From Trissonchulus latispiculum (Eukaryota; Nematoda; Enoplea; Enoplida; Ironidae): a stretch of DNA of 64,000 nucleotides. Location: contig JASAND010024206.1 in the NCBI GenBank assembly GCA_030248195.1, positions 1-64,000 on the forward strand, given 5' to 3'. Of this stretch, positions 39,557 to 51,384 are shown one piece after another (the first letter of the stretch is position 1; every line of letters begins with the position of its first letter). The notes below the pieces were generated by a model. It saw nothing but the letters and a program-made list of their open reading frames with translations. It was not told the origin of the DNA and did no database searches. Both the position numbers and the translations under genes were made by a program.

Positions 39557-42500
39557 TGACAAATCGACTATGCAATAGAAGTTCCAATTAAAAGAAAAGA
39601 AGGAACAAGTAAAAATAGATACGCAACCTACAATAACTCGATGCATTTATGAGAAAGTACTGCGGAAAAGCAAAAAAGAAATTAAGCAAAAATGGGGATT
39701 CAGTCTTTTAAATTTCAAACTAAAACAACCCAAGAATGAAAGCAATAATATATACGTATCTTATAATGTGTTGTCCAGCGATATGAATTGCCGATTGCTG
39801 TTGTTCTAATTGCCAAATGTGGTGTATATAATATCACTGGTGCTCTGCTGGTTCTTGCAGCTGACGTTGCTAAGGGACTAACGTCATCAGTTCTACCGTT
39901 TGACTCAAGGAGCAGAAACTTCGACTAACTGAAACAGGGAACCTCCCTCCCATTCGCTGCTAAAACTGGGTTTTCGTTGAATTCGAGAAATTACCACAAG
40001 ACCAGAAATGTGACTGACGTTAAGGAAACTTTTCAGGGTTGTCAGGGTTTTAAGTGCCAAGACTCTTCCGTATTTGCCTGTCTTAAGTAATTGTTTTGCA
40101 CATTGCCGTACCTGCTGTGGTTTTGTGAATAATCAAATATTAGAATGCTGAATAAGCTGATTCAAAACGAACTGTGATGTCAAAAACTTATGTTCTGTAC
40201 CATGTTGTCTTTTCTTCTGTGTCACTTTTGTTTTGTATTTCGAAAGGGGAGTCTTCCAACTTTTTATTAAGGGGAAAGTGATGTGACAAATCGACTATGC
40301 AATAGAATTTCTAATTAAAAGAAATGAAGGAACAAATAGATACGCAACCTGCAATAACTTAATGCATTTATGAGAAAGTACTGCGGAAAAGCAGAAAAGA
40401 AATTAAGCAAAAATGGGGATTCAGTCTTTTAAATTTCAAACTAAAACAACTTAGCAATGAAAGTAACAATATGTACGTATCTTATAACGTGTTGTCCAGC
40501 TATATGAATTGCCTCCGTTGTTCTAATAGCAAAATGTGCTGTATATTTTATCACTGAGGCTAGGCTGGTTCTTGCAACTGACGTTGCTAAGGGACTAACG
40601 TCATCAGTTCTGCCGTAGGACTCAAAGAGCAGAAACTTCGACTAACTGAAACAGGGAAACTCTCTCCCATTCGCTGCTAAAACTGGGTTTTCTTTGAATT
40701 CGAGGAATTATCAAAAGACCAGAAATGTGATTGACGTTAAGGAAACTTTTCAGGGTTGTCAGGGTTTTAAGTGCCAAGAAAAGGGGGAGAAAACTGAGAC
40801 ATAAGCTTAAATTTACCGGTGCAAACAAAGTCCTACGAGCTAGCAGCAAAACTAAAATGTTTTAATTTTTTCTTGTCCCACGTTCTTTCTACGAGGTGAA
40901 TATCGTGACGTTATTATCAGATATACTATAGAATATACTATGCTATACTATAGAATATACTATAAACTATACTATAGAAACGAAAGAATCGCTGCCTACG
41001 AATGTGCATTGCGAGAAACCATAAACTAGAGACACCAACGAATGCAATAATTTGAATATCCTACAGGTAGAATCAAATTCAAATGCATATTAAGGGCAAT
41101 TCGATTGTATGCGTCAACTCTGCAACGTTATCGATTTTTAGATAAGACTATGTGACCTAGACAGTTAGGTCTATAGTTATACGTATGTGTACACACATAT
41201 ACACTTACATGCTCTTATATCTAGATGCATCTCCCCATCGGTTTAATTCTCCATATTTCATTCACGTGCTAGACTATGATTCAGTTCCACTGACCTATAC
41301 CTGGTTTAAACAAATCCGGATTTCTAGAAAGTTTTTCTCACGGTCCTTCTCGAACCTCGGAGGGCCGAGCTTTTTCTTGACCCGCGGCAAAGGCAATGCA
41401 GTAGTTGAAGAAATTAACTTTAATTAAAAGATTGACCTACTCAGTTTCAATTTATATTTATTATTAGTCGAAGATCAAAAGTTAAAAATTCAAAGTCAAA
41501 AGTTAATAGATGTATAGACATGGTACTACTTTTGAAGTACATACAAATTGGTGATACAAGCATGGCAGAGGTAGAACAAATAAATTTGCGGCACTGTTTT
41601 AATTTGAGGTCAAAGGCTAACGTCATAATAGAGGGGGTCTATGCTGGTAATAGAAATGAGTACTGACGTATGTACTTATCTATACATTAAAATATACAAA
41701 CGTATATACAGTGTAACCTGCAACTCGATAAAGAACAGTGTATATTGCTTTCATCCTTGAAATAATTTTGGATACCACTCCTTTCTTTTCTCTCTCCACG
41801 TTGGTAAAAATTTTGGGCACATACGAAGTTTGCTTCCATTGTCGTAAAATGGACACTTATCACTGGGCAATTTATTACTTTCTTGCTTTCCCGTTCTGAA
41901 TGATGTTTAATGTAAACAGATTGAAGACACGCTGGACACCCTATAAATTACCTACCAGAAAGGAAGATGACAGAAACCCTCTTTAATAAAATTAAGTCTG
42001 GAAACTACCGTAGGAATAGACTACGTCTCCTTTTCGCGAGAATCAAGAAATAGAATTATGGCACATCACTAGAAATAAAAACGAGGGAAGAAGCATTTAC
42101 GAAAGCCTAGCACGAATAGATGCGACAGCAAAGCCTTATAACTTCCTACATTAAATAGGTACTTAAATGGAAATGAACCCTTTTACCGGTGTAAACTCTT
42201 CCGTATTTATTTGCCTGTCTTAAGTAATTGTTTTGCACATTGCCGTACCCGCTGTGGTTTTGTGAATAATCAAATATTAGAATGCTGAATAAGCTGATTC
42301 AAAACGAATTGTGATGTCAAAAACTTATGTTGTGTACCAGGTTGTCTTTTCTTCTGTGTCACTTTTGTTTTGTATTTCGAAAGGGGACTTCCAACTTTTT
42401 ATTAAGGGGAAAGTGATGTGACAAATCGACTATGCAATAGAATTTCTAATTAAAAGAAATGAAGGAACAAGCAAAAATAGACACGCAACCTGCAATAACT

Positions 42501-42930
42501 TAATGCATTTATGAAAAACTGCGGAAAAGCAGAAAAGAAATTAAGCAAAAATGGGGATTCAGTCTCTTAAAGTTCAAACTAAAACAACTTAGCAATGAAG
42601 GTAACAATATGTACGTATCTTATAACGTGTTGTCCAGCTATATGAATTGCCTATTGCTGTTGTTCTAGCAAAATGTGGTGTATATTTTATCACTGGGGCT
42701 AGGCTGGTTCTTGCAACTGACGTTGCTAAGGGACTAACGTCATCAGTTCTACCGTAGGACTCAAAGAGCAGAAACTTCGACTAACTGGAACAGGGAAACT
42801 CTCTCCCATTCGCTGCTAAAACTGGGTTTTCTTGGAATTCGAGAAATTATCAAAAGACCAGAAATGTGATTGACGCTAAGGAAACATTTCAGGGTTTTCA
42901 AGGTTTTTAAGTGTCAAGAAAAGGGGGAGA
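39557..42930. repeat. ~727-bp unit present in three copies, one split
   Basis: TGACAAATCGACTATGCAAT starts at 39557, 40284 and 42419. Copies run through AACGTCATCAGTTCTRCCGT to about TTCAGGGTTGTCAGGGTTTT. The block AGTAATTGTTTTGCACATTG...AAGTGATG joins copy 1 to copy 2 (40086-40283) and recurs before copy 3 (42222-42418). Between the end of copy 2 (~40780) and that block lie 1.4 kb of other sequence. Copies 2 and 3 share AAGAAAAGGGGGAGAAAACT after GTGCCAAG/GTGTCAAG, while copy 1 lacks it. Tandem duplication or direct terminal repeats of a small retroelement are both possible. Confidence 0.7.
40790..42190. other. Sequence between copies 2 and 3 of the 727-bp unit
   Basis: No domain-bearing frame. 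It includes an imperfect tandem ACTATAGAATATACTAT tract at 40920-40978. Could be the inside of a short retroelement (see the 727-bp unit) or unrelated. Confidence 0.35.
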
Positions 42931-44410
42931 AAAACTGAGACATAAGCTGAAACTGGGGGGCTCTGCTCCATGCTGACGAGCTGGTACTGATATTTTGGGT
43001 AACGAAAGTTGTTACAGGAGAAAAAACATGATGGCTCGTAACAGCTCCTGGGCCTGGAGGCGGGCCTAGCCCAGATCGTAGATGTTCTAAAGTTCATGTT
43101 TTGCATAATTTTAGTACTAGGTCGTGTGGACTAGATTGCAGAACGAGAGTAACAATAAACGGTTGGCTGTCTCCGTTTCAGGATCTGTAATTATTTTGCT
43201 TAAGCATGTAGAAAGGGTGTCGGGTTCCTCCCAGCCCTAGCATTAATTTACTCTACGGCCTCAGGGGTTTCGAGTGAAAACCCAACCCATCGCTATCACT
43301 GCGCTACAAGCTCTTTCAGTCCACCACGCCGCTACACTTGCTACAGACTATTCCGGGATAGGACTAATTATTACGTAGAATATGGAAGTGCATGTGTTGT
43401 GATATGCATGTATATGCTGCGTGTATAGGTGTGTGTATATTTGTGCGCTATATATAATAGCATAATATAACGGCATAATAGCCTATGTACGACTTTTCTG
43501 CATGCCATATAATGATCGTTGACACATTATATGCAGAGGCTAAAGCAGAAGGGAGGAGCATTATATGCTATTATATACTGCCCGCTGCACCCAGGGCCAG
43601 CGCGTTATATGTTATATACGTACGCTGCAGCAGGGGAATATGTTGTTATATGCCAGCGTGCTAAAATCGCGCTGCGAAACGTAGAAGTATTATATTCCTA
43701 CGTTAAGCCTTGTACTTATTTTATGCATTATATGTTACGTAGGATTTTGTACCCAAGTGTCAAGTGTCCTGCTACATTTCTTCCCTTAATAAAAGAAAAT
43801 AACCGCGCTTGTGCACAAACTAAACTAAATCATTGTCATGGTATGAGAAAGAAAGCAGGAAAGATGGTAGACAATTTAGCTGTATCTTAACTGTTAAACC
43901 TAAACTGCAAAAAATTTATGAAAGTTTTGGCACACTGTGTTTTGACACAATCAAAGAACGATGCCGTCTTGCTGAAGGTAAAACATTCGTATCCAAATTC
44001 ATTCATTTTATTTAAGGCATTGCACACAGTAGCGACCAACAAACTAGTTTCGCTTTTAAGTGATCAGGCCTTTTAATGCCAATTTCAGTCTGGAAGAGTC
44101 AATCAGGTCGAGGAAACGCAAAAGTTTCTATTACAGTTTGCACATTCGTCATATTTCGCTTACTGAAGCCAATTTCTTTCCGGTCAGGCAGTCGGAAAAT
44201 TCGTAACAGTCGCAGTTTACAAAATATATGAGGGGTACATGACGATAACGCAGAGAAATGTTGATTAAATACGATAAATACTGATTAAATACGGTTAAAT
44301 ACTGATTAAATGCTAACAAATTATGCAGTGAATGGACAAATGCTGGTAATTAAATGCAGAAATAATCCACACAATACTGTCAGTCAAAGTCAACAATTTG
44401 AAGGAAAAGG
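42931..44410. other. No confident gene
   Basis: The block 43505-43780 (TTATGCATTATATGTTACGTAG and surroundings) recurs at 47585-47780, so it is repetitive. A short plus-strand open segment ending IYESFGTLCFDTIKERCR followed by GTAAAA (43895-43980) could be an exon, but I cannot connect it to anything. Confidence 0.3.
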
Positions 44411-44415
44411 GGAAA

Positions 44416-45108
44416 TTAAGCAGACGATGATCCAGGAAAGAAGCGCAGCAGATTAACGGGCAATCCGTCTCGGGTAGACTGAGTTAGAGCAATCTTCAGC
44501 TCATTTTCGAAGGACAAGCTGGCACTTTCAACAGCATGCTTAAGATCAGGGCATTTTGGATACCGGCGGTGAAATTTACCGCCAGCGATGCTTCCATAGC
44601 CAGTACAACCAGGCACCAGACAACAAGCATCATAACGACTGTAGGCATACATTAACGGGGTCCGATTATGAGTGGTCTACCCCGACCTCGGCGAGGGGTC
44701 TACCCCTGAAAACATCCGAAATTTTATGGGGGTCTGTCTCGAAGTTTCCAAAAATTGCAAATTTTTAACGTTTTTGACCAAAACTTAATAAAATGACAAT
44801 TTTTAGCGATTTTTAAGAAATTTTTTAAAATCGCTAGAATTTGATAAAAATTACCAAGTTTCAGTGAAAATCGCTGAGGGGTCTGCCCTTTTTTGCTTTC
44901 TGGACAAGAGGGTCTGACCCTTTTTCCTTTTCGCTGAGGGGGTCTATCCGTTTTTTGTCGGTCTGCGGGGGGGGGTCTGCACCCCACCATTCCCTGCCCA
45001 CGTTATCCTATGACTGTAGGGATGAAAAGCTGATCTGCCGCGTCTGGCGTGCTGACGCACAGCGCCTAAGCTATCGTGAACCAACGTCAGCGACGTCTTA
45101 GGCGTTAG
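44416..45108 (-). pseudogene. Unidentified coding candidate, second exon, split by a MITE
   Basis: Removing the MITE and one duplication (44646-45020) gives a frame open from an acceptor-like GCTTAGCCCGCAG (45109) to the stop at 44416. It encodes about 105 residues including SLTLVHDSLGAVRQHARRG, then PYSRYDACCLVPGCTGYG, then KFHRRYPKCPDLKH. With the insertion the frame is lost. No family recognised. That the frame stays open across the restored site is the main argument that it was coding. The same strand carries a candidate first exon at 45300-45527. Confidence 0.35.
44646..45012. mobile_element. CATACATTAAC-family MITE, copy 1, 367 bp
   Basis: Left CATACATTAACGGGGTCCG; right, inverted, CATAGGATAACG. 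Perfect 8-bp duplication ACTGTAGG at 44638-44645 and 45013-45020. Relatives at 55358-55583 and 59740-60059. Contains GGGTCTACCCC-type blocks and TTTTTAGCGATTTTTAAG. hAT-like by duplication length. Confidence 0.9.
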
Positions 45109-45527
45109 CTGCGGGCTAAGCACATGCAGAGCCCTTTCCGAACCGTCGCCAGAAAAAATAGTAGAAATGTGGGGGAGGGTAGACGCACCGGCTCACGAGA
45201 AGACGATGCAGAAGGTGGTTGGAATCTCGTACATCCCTTTGGTGGGCCGGTCTGCCCCAGTTGAGATCCTGGCAGAGTCTGGATAGGAACGACAGCTACC
45301 CAGCCATAACCCGTGGACCCAGCAGAAAGCTGGGACGCTGGTACAATTAACGTTGAAACTGAAGTATTAACCCAATTTTGCACATGCTGAAATGCATCAA
45401 CGAACCCTGCTAAGTGCTCCCAGGACACCGGGGGTAAACCCAATGGTTGACCTTGACCATTGGGAGCAAAGCCCGAGGGAGGAAAATTTTGAGACCCCTG
45501 AGCTTGCGAACCATTCGAACATGACAT
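45105..45527 (-). CDS. Unidentified coding candidate, possible first exon
   Basis: An ATG at 45527 opens a 140-codon frame, Ser/Gly/Pro/Gln-rich, with SWEHLAGFVDAFQHVQNW. If it is spliced at TGG/GTAGCT (45300/45299) the phase agrees with the downstream candidate exon at 45108. Otherwise it ends by itself at 45105. No family recognised; it could be part of a transposable-element gene. Low confidence that it is expressed. Confidence 0.3.
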   Translation of the reverse strand: MSCSNGSQAQGSQNFPPSGFAPNGQGQPLGLPPVSWEHLAGFVDAFQHVQNWVNTSVSTLIVPASQLSAGSTGYGWVAVVPIQTLPGSQLGQTGPPKGCTRFQPPSASSSREPVRLPSPTFLLFFLATVRKGLCMCLARS

Positions 45528-45529
45528 AC

Positions 45530-46800
45530 TAAATACCCCTAACGCTTATCAGAACTGAATAATGAACTAAGTTGTACATGACAGAAAATTAACAAGTGCC
45601 TCTTGCTCCAACCGAGACTAAAAGCTACCAACTTTCACGTGCCTCTGTAGCACCCTCCAGCTGAATATCTTGGAGAAAAGTTCAGTTCGGCCAATTCGGC
45701 TAGACGCAAAAACTTCAACTTCGCAGTCTAGTCTTAGTCTTTGTTGCAACTCGTGCAGCAAAATTTCGCTCTTCTGCCAATCTTTGAGATTTGAGAGAAC
45801 CGGACGAAATAATAAAAATAACGTGACATGGCAACAACAAACTACGTACGTACGGCTATCAATAATTAAGGGTATTTATAGGAATAGCATTCGATATACA
45901 CACCCGGGACGGACGGAACTTTCTGTTACAGCTGCCATGCTACCAGCAGCGCTAGAACAAAACAGAAATTTAACTTAGGTACGTATATAAGCAGAAGGAA
46001 AGTTTCGCACACATAACAAAAAATTACATAAATAGTGGTGCTGGTCTCGAAGAACGGACCTCCGTGGAGTGCGAGCGTTTTCGGCGCTCCAGCAGCCAAT
46101 CCCCATACTTGCGAACTTTTTCAATTTTTACCAAACTTTCCAGCAGTATGAAGCAGGGAGTGACCATTCGGGCTTGGTGTTAATACCACAGTTGCAGCAA
46201 TCAGGGAAGCATAGTGCTTCAGTTGTGGACCCTCAGTGTAACCATTCCACCGAGTCCGAAACAATAATGAAAGAACCAAAATGCAAAGGTGTTCAGCAAT
46301 CCAAGCTGAGCCAAGTGGTCTCCTCTCTAATTTATAAACATCGTGAACTTAATCGAGCTGACAAATGCTAAAATTTCCGAACGACTTATTGAAAACGAAC
46401 AATCAATCATGGGGTGTCGAGCATCGACGCAAACGGCGCAACGTATTCGGGTGTAATTTAATTTCCTCGTCATAAACAAAATGGGTGCCGAGAATCCAAA
46501 AAGTATGGACGTTGCGCAAATACAGAGTTATGAGAGCCAATTAGCTCCAACTAATCCGATTCTCTGCAAACGGTGCTATGTCTTAAATTTCCTTCCCACG
46601 TTTGACGGCATAGGTTAAGAACAAATTTGCTACAGGCTTATATTGGTGGCGGAGAAGAAGAGAAAACTCACGCAACTCTAGAAAGAAAACATCATTGCAA
46701 ACACTTTTTGCAGATCAGGTTTGCTACAATAATATAACTAAACAAGTAAGTAGGACAAAAGATTAAACCAAATATGTGGGAGTAATATGCACATACCAAT
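45530..46800. other. No recognised gene
   Basis: Spacer. GGTCTCGAAGAACGGAC at 46044 resembles GGCCTCGAAGAACGGAC at 47264, so a short repeat is present at both places. Open frames without domains. Confidence 0.35.
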
Positions 46801-46810
46801 ACTGCCATTG

Positions 46811-47170
46811 TGCCGTGCCGGCCGAGTGGTTAAGGCGTTCGACTTCGGATTCGATAGTCAGAGGTTCGAATCCCCAAAAGGCTTTCACAATTCCCCTTGA
46901 TCAAGGGACTTCGCCGTGGGCTCTAGCCAACCCAGCTATCCATCCTTAATTGGTCGGTAAATGGGTACCACTTATGTGGGAAGGTAAGGAGACTGTGTGT
47001 AGGCATCTGCCCTGAGTAGCTGGCCCCTCCTCAACAGTTGCAGCTATCGTCAGAGGTAGGACTCCTTGCTCAAGTGGCTTGTAATCGGGTATGAGCACCG
47101 ACGCCCTGTATATTCTCGCATGAAGTTAGGAGTTACTCCGGAGGTCCTTTACCTTTTACCTTTACCTTAC
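46811..47170 (+). mobile_element. tRNA-derived SINE, copy 1
   Basis: The head CCGGCCGAGTGGTTAAGGCG and GAGGTTCGAATCCCC are the A and B boxes of a class II (Ser/Leu-like) tRNA. A tRNA-unrelated body with CCAACCCAGCTATCCATCC follows, and a tail of TTTACC repeats. ACTGCCATTG at 46801-46810 and 47171-47180 is a perfect duplication of at least 10 bp. Not a tRNA gene: the acceptor stem does not close and the body continues. Confidence 0.9.
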
Positions 47171-47254
47171 ACTGCCATTGTCGAAATCGTCGAACGTCCG
47201 ACAGTAGTTGCTGACGATACTTCTGGGGCAATTTTGTAAATTTAAATAATATAG

Positions 47255-47370
47255 AGTGGTGGTGCCGGCCTCGAAGAACGGACTCATGGGTTATGGTCCC
47301 AGCACGCTTCACTGCGCTATTTCTACTAATCCTAGGGTCGTGGATTCGGGCTCCACATCGGGCGCCAGGA
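47255..47370 (+). repeat. Possible degenerate tRNA-like repeat
   Basis: GGTGCCGGCCTCGAAGAACG and, about 75 bp on, GGTCGTGGATTCGGGCTCCA resemble decayed promoter boxes of a second tRNA-derived repeat. The first half also occurs at 46040. Weak. Confidence 0.25.
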
Positions 47371-47584
47371 AAAGCCTTAGCTTTATTAGCATGTAGTATA
47401 TAACGTGTCCAGCTATCGTAGAAAAGCTTAGTGCATACACGAAAAAGGAAGTGATGAATTATTAATAGTCTATCTGGGTCGTCAACCTGTTGACGCAAAT
47501 TGGAGGCTTCTTAAGAAATGTAACCTTTTCGAATTCATGGAATTATCAGAATAACAGCGACTTTTCGGGTTTCTTAAAGCAGGT

Positions 47585-47780
47585 CGAAGCAGCAGCCTGC
47601 TTGCTGTATATTACACAAGCAGCAGTAGCAGCAACTGCTAAATGCCTTTATACGCAGCGTGCTAAAATCGACTACAAAGAGAAGACGAGAAGTATTATAT
47701 ACCTACATTGTTTGTACGTACTTTATGCATTATATGTTACGTAGTAATTTGTACCTAAGTGTCCTGTTACATAGATAAAC
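47585..47780. repeat. Second copy of the 43.5-kb block
   Basis: AGCGTGCTAAAATCG and TTATGCATTATATGTTACGTAG and their spacing match 43650-43780. Function unknown. Confidence 0.55.
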
Positions 47781-49300
47781 TGAAAATTCCTCATAATGCA
47801 CATAATATAACGTTTATCATGCAACATGTGCACAATATTATGCAGCAAAATTAAATTTTGCAATACACTTGACGCCATTGGCCAGCCAGTTGGCCGATGC
47901 CCGTTGTCACGTGTAGGCCGAAGTGGGAAAAGGAGAACGAGTGGGAGAGGGAAAGGATCAGCTGGATTGATCAGAGCAGCAGGGAAACGGCAGGGCTCCT
48001 CACACTGACTCACAGAGCTCCAACATCTAATCCCGACAAGAGCCCACGGATTCGGGCAGCAGCAGAATTCTGAGAGAGCGGCAAGGATCCACTGTGCAGA
48101 TTTACCGGTTAGGATCTAAAAACTTATATTGCAAACGTTCAATAGAATTGATTTCATCCGTTAGTTCCAGCCTTGACGAACATTTCTTGGGCGGCATTTT
48201 TGTAGGTCAGAATTGTGCAAAAACCGACTTCATCCATATATGAAAATTTCTAGAAAATCCCTGCGCTAACGGAAAAACGCCTCATATACATATTTAAACA
48301 CTACCTAGTCCATATTAACATTGTGCCAAATTATAGCGCATTTATTCTTATACAACTTTTGGTTACCGCGAAATTGTCCTAACTTTTTCGTTTTCCTATG
48401 TTTAAATCACGTCGGAGTCACCTTTGGAGGTCAATTGTGAATGATAGAGGAAGTTTTGCAACAAACCCAACTGTCCTGTTCTGGGGGCCCATGGGGACTA
48501 CAAAATTTGTAAAAATGAGAAAAACTCGGAGATGGTAAAAGATTCGCGACCCCCCTCAAAAGGTCTAACTGGTCCCATGATGTTTCCTGGGTAGAGGACC
48601 TTAAAGTGGTGATTTCCTTCTGTGTAAATTTGACCTTACAAACTCAATTCTTCTTGGAAATAGGTGAAACTTTCTCAATATATTATTTTGGTGTACTTTT
48701 ACATTCTAGGACAATTCCCGCATTTTTAGGTAAAAAGAGAAGGAATTTTTGGTTTCTGGCATTATACTTTCAGTACGTAGTTGATACACCGAATTGGTTG
48801 TTATGGCTGGCAAGAGGGCACCAAAATGAACATTTGTGCTTTTACAACTTTCGAGCTATCACGAGAAGTCAGTATACATCAGCAACAATTTTGGGGATTA
48901 AAAATTGAAGAAATTCTTTGTTTCAAAATTCCTGCCAAATCGTACCATCCATTTTGGTTTTTTGTAGAAAAACCATTTTGGCAAAACTGCGATTGTTTTG
49001 TTTTAAACATCGATTTCTCAAAAACTACCCAAGTGATTTTGGAAGGATTAAAATTCGTACTATTGCTGAGGAATTGGACACTCCTGATAGTGTTCAGACA
49101 GATGGATAAATTATAAATGAGCGCACACATATAGGTAAATTATTACAATTATCGGATTCTGTCGGGGCAGATGAGTAAGCTGTCTATGTGTCCAGAACAG
49201 GCTTGGAAACATGCATAAATTTTTAGCCTATTTACTTATATAATAATATACATAATTCGCGTTTACAGCTGGTATTTAACTTTAGAATTAATATTAATTT
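47781..49300. other. No recognised gene
   Basis: TTAAAGTGGTGATTTCCTTC at 48601 resembles the end of the TTAA-flanked element at 60346 (TTAAGGTGGTGATTCCCTTT), so a relative may start here; the other end was not found. Otherwise nothing recognised. Confidence 0.3.
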
Positions 49301-49306
49301 TACGTG

Positions 49307-49421
<115 letters not shown>

Positions 49422-49511
49422 TCACTGTAAAACTGTAGACTCAGGAATTCTGCAGAATTACTGAAATACTAGCGAATACTAGCGAACACAAATACTAGCG
49501 TAATACTAGAA

Positions 49512-49644
49512 AACTTAAAAACTAGCGAACCTAGATAACGCTAAAAGAATTGTTATGTACCATTTAACATGGAAGGCGACATTAAATTAATAAAATTATA
49601 TAAGTAGTATTTTAAATAAGGTAAATAGCTATACATTCAAATAA

Positions 49645-49688
<44 letters not shown>

Positions 49689-51378
49689 GCATATATATAT
49701 ATGTCACCTGTAGAATCAGGAATTCTGCAGAATTACTGAAATTTTCAATAATTCTACAGAATTCCTGAACATTTCAGTAAATCTGTAGAATTAGGCGAAA
49801 CTTGACTTATTCTACAGTTTTCCTGATATTTTCAGGGATTCTGTAGAATTCCGTATTTTGTTCAGGAAAACTGTGGAACTATGGTTAAGCTTGAATTATT
49901 CAACAGTTTCCTGAAATTTTGAGGAATTCTGTAGAATACCGTTTTTATTTTCAATTTTCACTATCAAATTCAAATTTTCAATGCTCATACAGTTACTGTT
50001 TTTTAAATATAGTCAGTCACCCTTTTACAATCATTTTACGATCAACCAAACATTAAAATTTGATATAACCAATTATAATAATGTAATAATAAGCCTAATT
50101 ATAAAAATGTTTTTAAATTCTTCGAAATAACCAAGTTCGTACTTTTACTACTTCTTTCTAACTTTTTACAATCAATATTACAATCATAATAAAGTTTTAA
50201 GTTACCAAACTAAAAAGATAAAAAAAAACAATTGTGTTAACATTGAAATGTGAAATAATGATTGGTTGATTGCTTGTAAAAAGTTAGAAAAAGTACGAAC
50301 ATTTGATCTGATGTTGAAAAATTTAAAACATTATAATAATTGGTTATTTCAAATTTTAATGTTTGATTGATCGTAAAATGATTGTAAAGTTGGCTGACTA
50401 TGTTTAAAAAACAGGAACTGTGCCGCGCCGGCCGAGTGGTTAAGGCGTTCGACTTCGGATCCGATTGTCCGAGGTTCGAATCCCCGCTGCCGCAAAGCTT
50501 TCACAAATCCCCTTGAGCAAGGGACTAAGCACATATCGGTTCGCCGTGAGCTCTAGCCAACCCAGCTATCCATCCTTAATTGGTCGGTAAATGGGTACCA
50601 CTATTGTGGGAAGGTAACAGGAGTCCGTGTAGTGCTTAAAGCCTTGAAGGGCCGGCCCCCCTTCCACGGATGTAGTCATCATTTGAGGTGACACTCCTGA
50701 CTCTACGGCTGTGTATCCGGGGATGAGCACCGGCACCCCTTGTCCCTGAAGCAGGGATGAAGATATTATCCAGGGGTCACCTTTACTTTTACCTATTTTT
50801 GTATGAGCATTGAAAATTTGAATTATTACATTATTATAATTGGTTATATCAAATTTTAATGTTTGGTTGGTCGTAAAATGATTGTAAAAGGTTGACTGAC
50901 TATATTTAAAAAACAGTAACTGTATGAGCATTGAAAATTTGAATTTGATAGTGAAAATTGAAAATAAAAACGGTATTCTACAGAATTCCTCAAAATTTCA
51001 GGAAACTGTTGAATAATTCAAGCTTAACCATAGTTCCACAGTTTTCCTGAACAAAATACGGAATTCTACAGAATTCCTGAAAATTTCAGGAAAACTGTAG
51101 AATAAGTCAAGTTTCGCCGTAAGTCTACAGTTTTACTGAAATGTTCACGGATTCTATAGAATTCCTGAAAATTTCAGTAACTCTGCAGAATTCCTGATTC
51201 TACAGTTTTACGGTGACATATATATTATATATATATTATATTTATTTATTTGTATGTATAGCTATTTATCTTATTTAAAATACTACTTATATAATTTTAT
51301 TAATTTAATGTCGCCTTCCATGTTAAATGGTACATAATAATTTTTTTAGCGTTATCTAGGTTCGCTAGTTTTTAAGTT
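49512..51378. mobile_element. ~1.9-kb inverted-repeat (foldback) element with a SINE at its centre
   Basis: The outer arms pair CTAGCGAACCTAGATAACGC with its inverse near 51345-51370, then CATGGAAGGCGACATTAAAT, then TGTCACCTGTAGAATCAGGA-type ends (49703 and ~51222), then many AGAATTCCTGAAAATTTCAG blocks in both arms. An inner hairpin (50000-50070 with 50340-50410) uses CATTTTACGATCAACCAAAC. The arm pairing is long and imperfect. The SINE at 50421-50800 sits between the arms. Near-absence of non-repeat sequence suggests a foldback/MITE array. Confidence 0.75.
50421..50800 (+). mobile_element. tRNA-derived SINE, copy 2
   Basis: Same A and B boxes, body and TTTACTTTTACC tail as 46811-47170, with better preserved GAGGTTCGAATCCCCGCTGC. 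Inserted in the centre of the foldback element; the duplication could not be defined because the target is itself repeated. Confidence 0.88.
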
Positions 51379-51384
51379 AACGTT

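Noticed and set aside
43833..44015. Plus-strand exon candidate with FGTLCFDTIKERCRLAE
   Set aside because: A donor-like GTAAAA follows, but no acceptor, neighbouring exon or homology was recognised.
46811..46880. tRNA-Ser/Leu gene
   Set aside because: A and B boxes are present but the acceptor stem does not close; a SINE body, a TTTACC tail and a 10-bp duplication follow.
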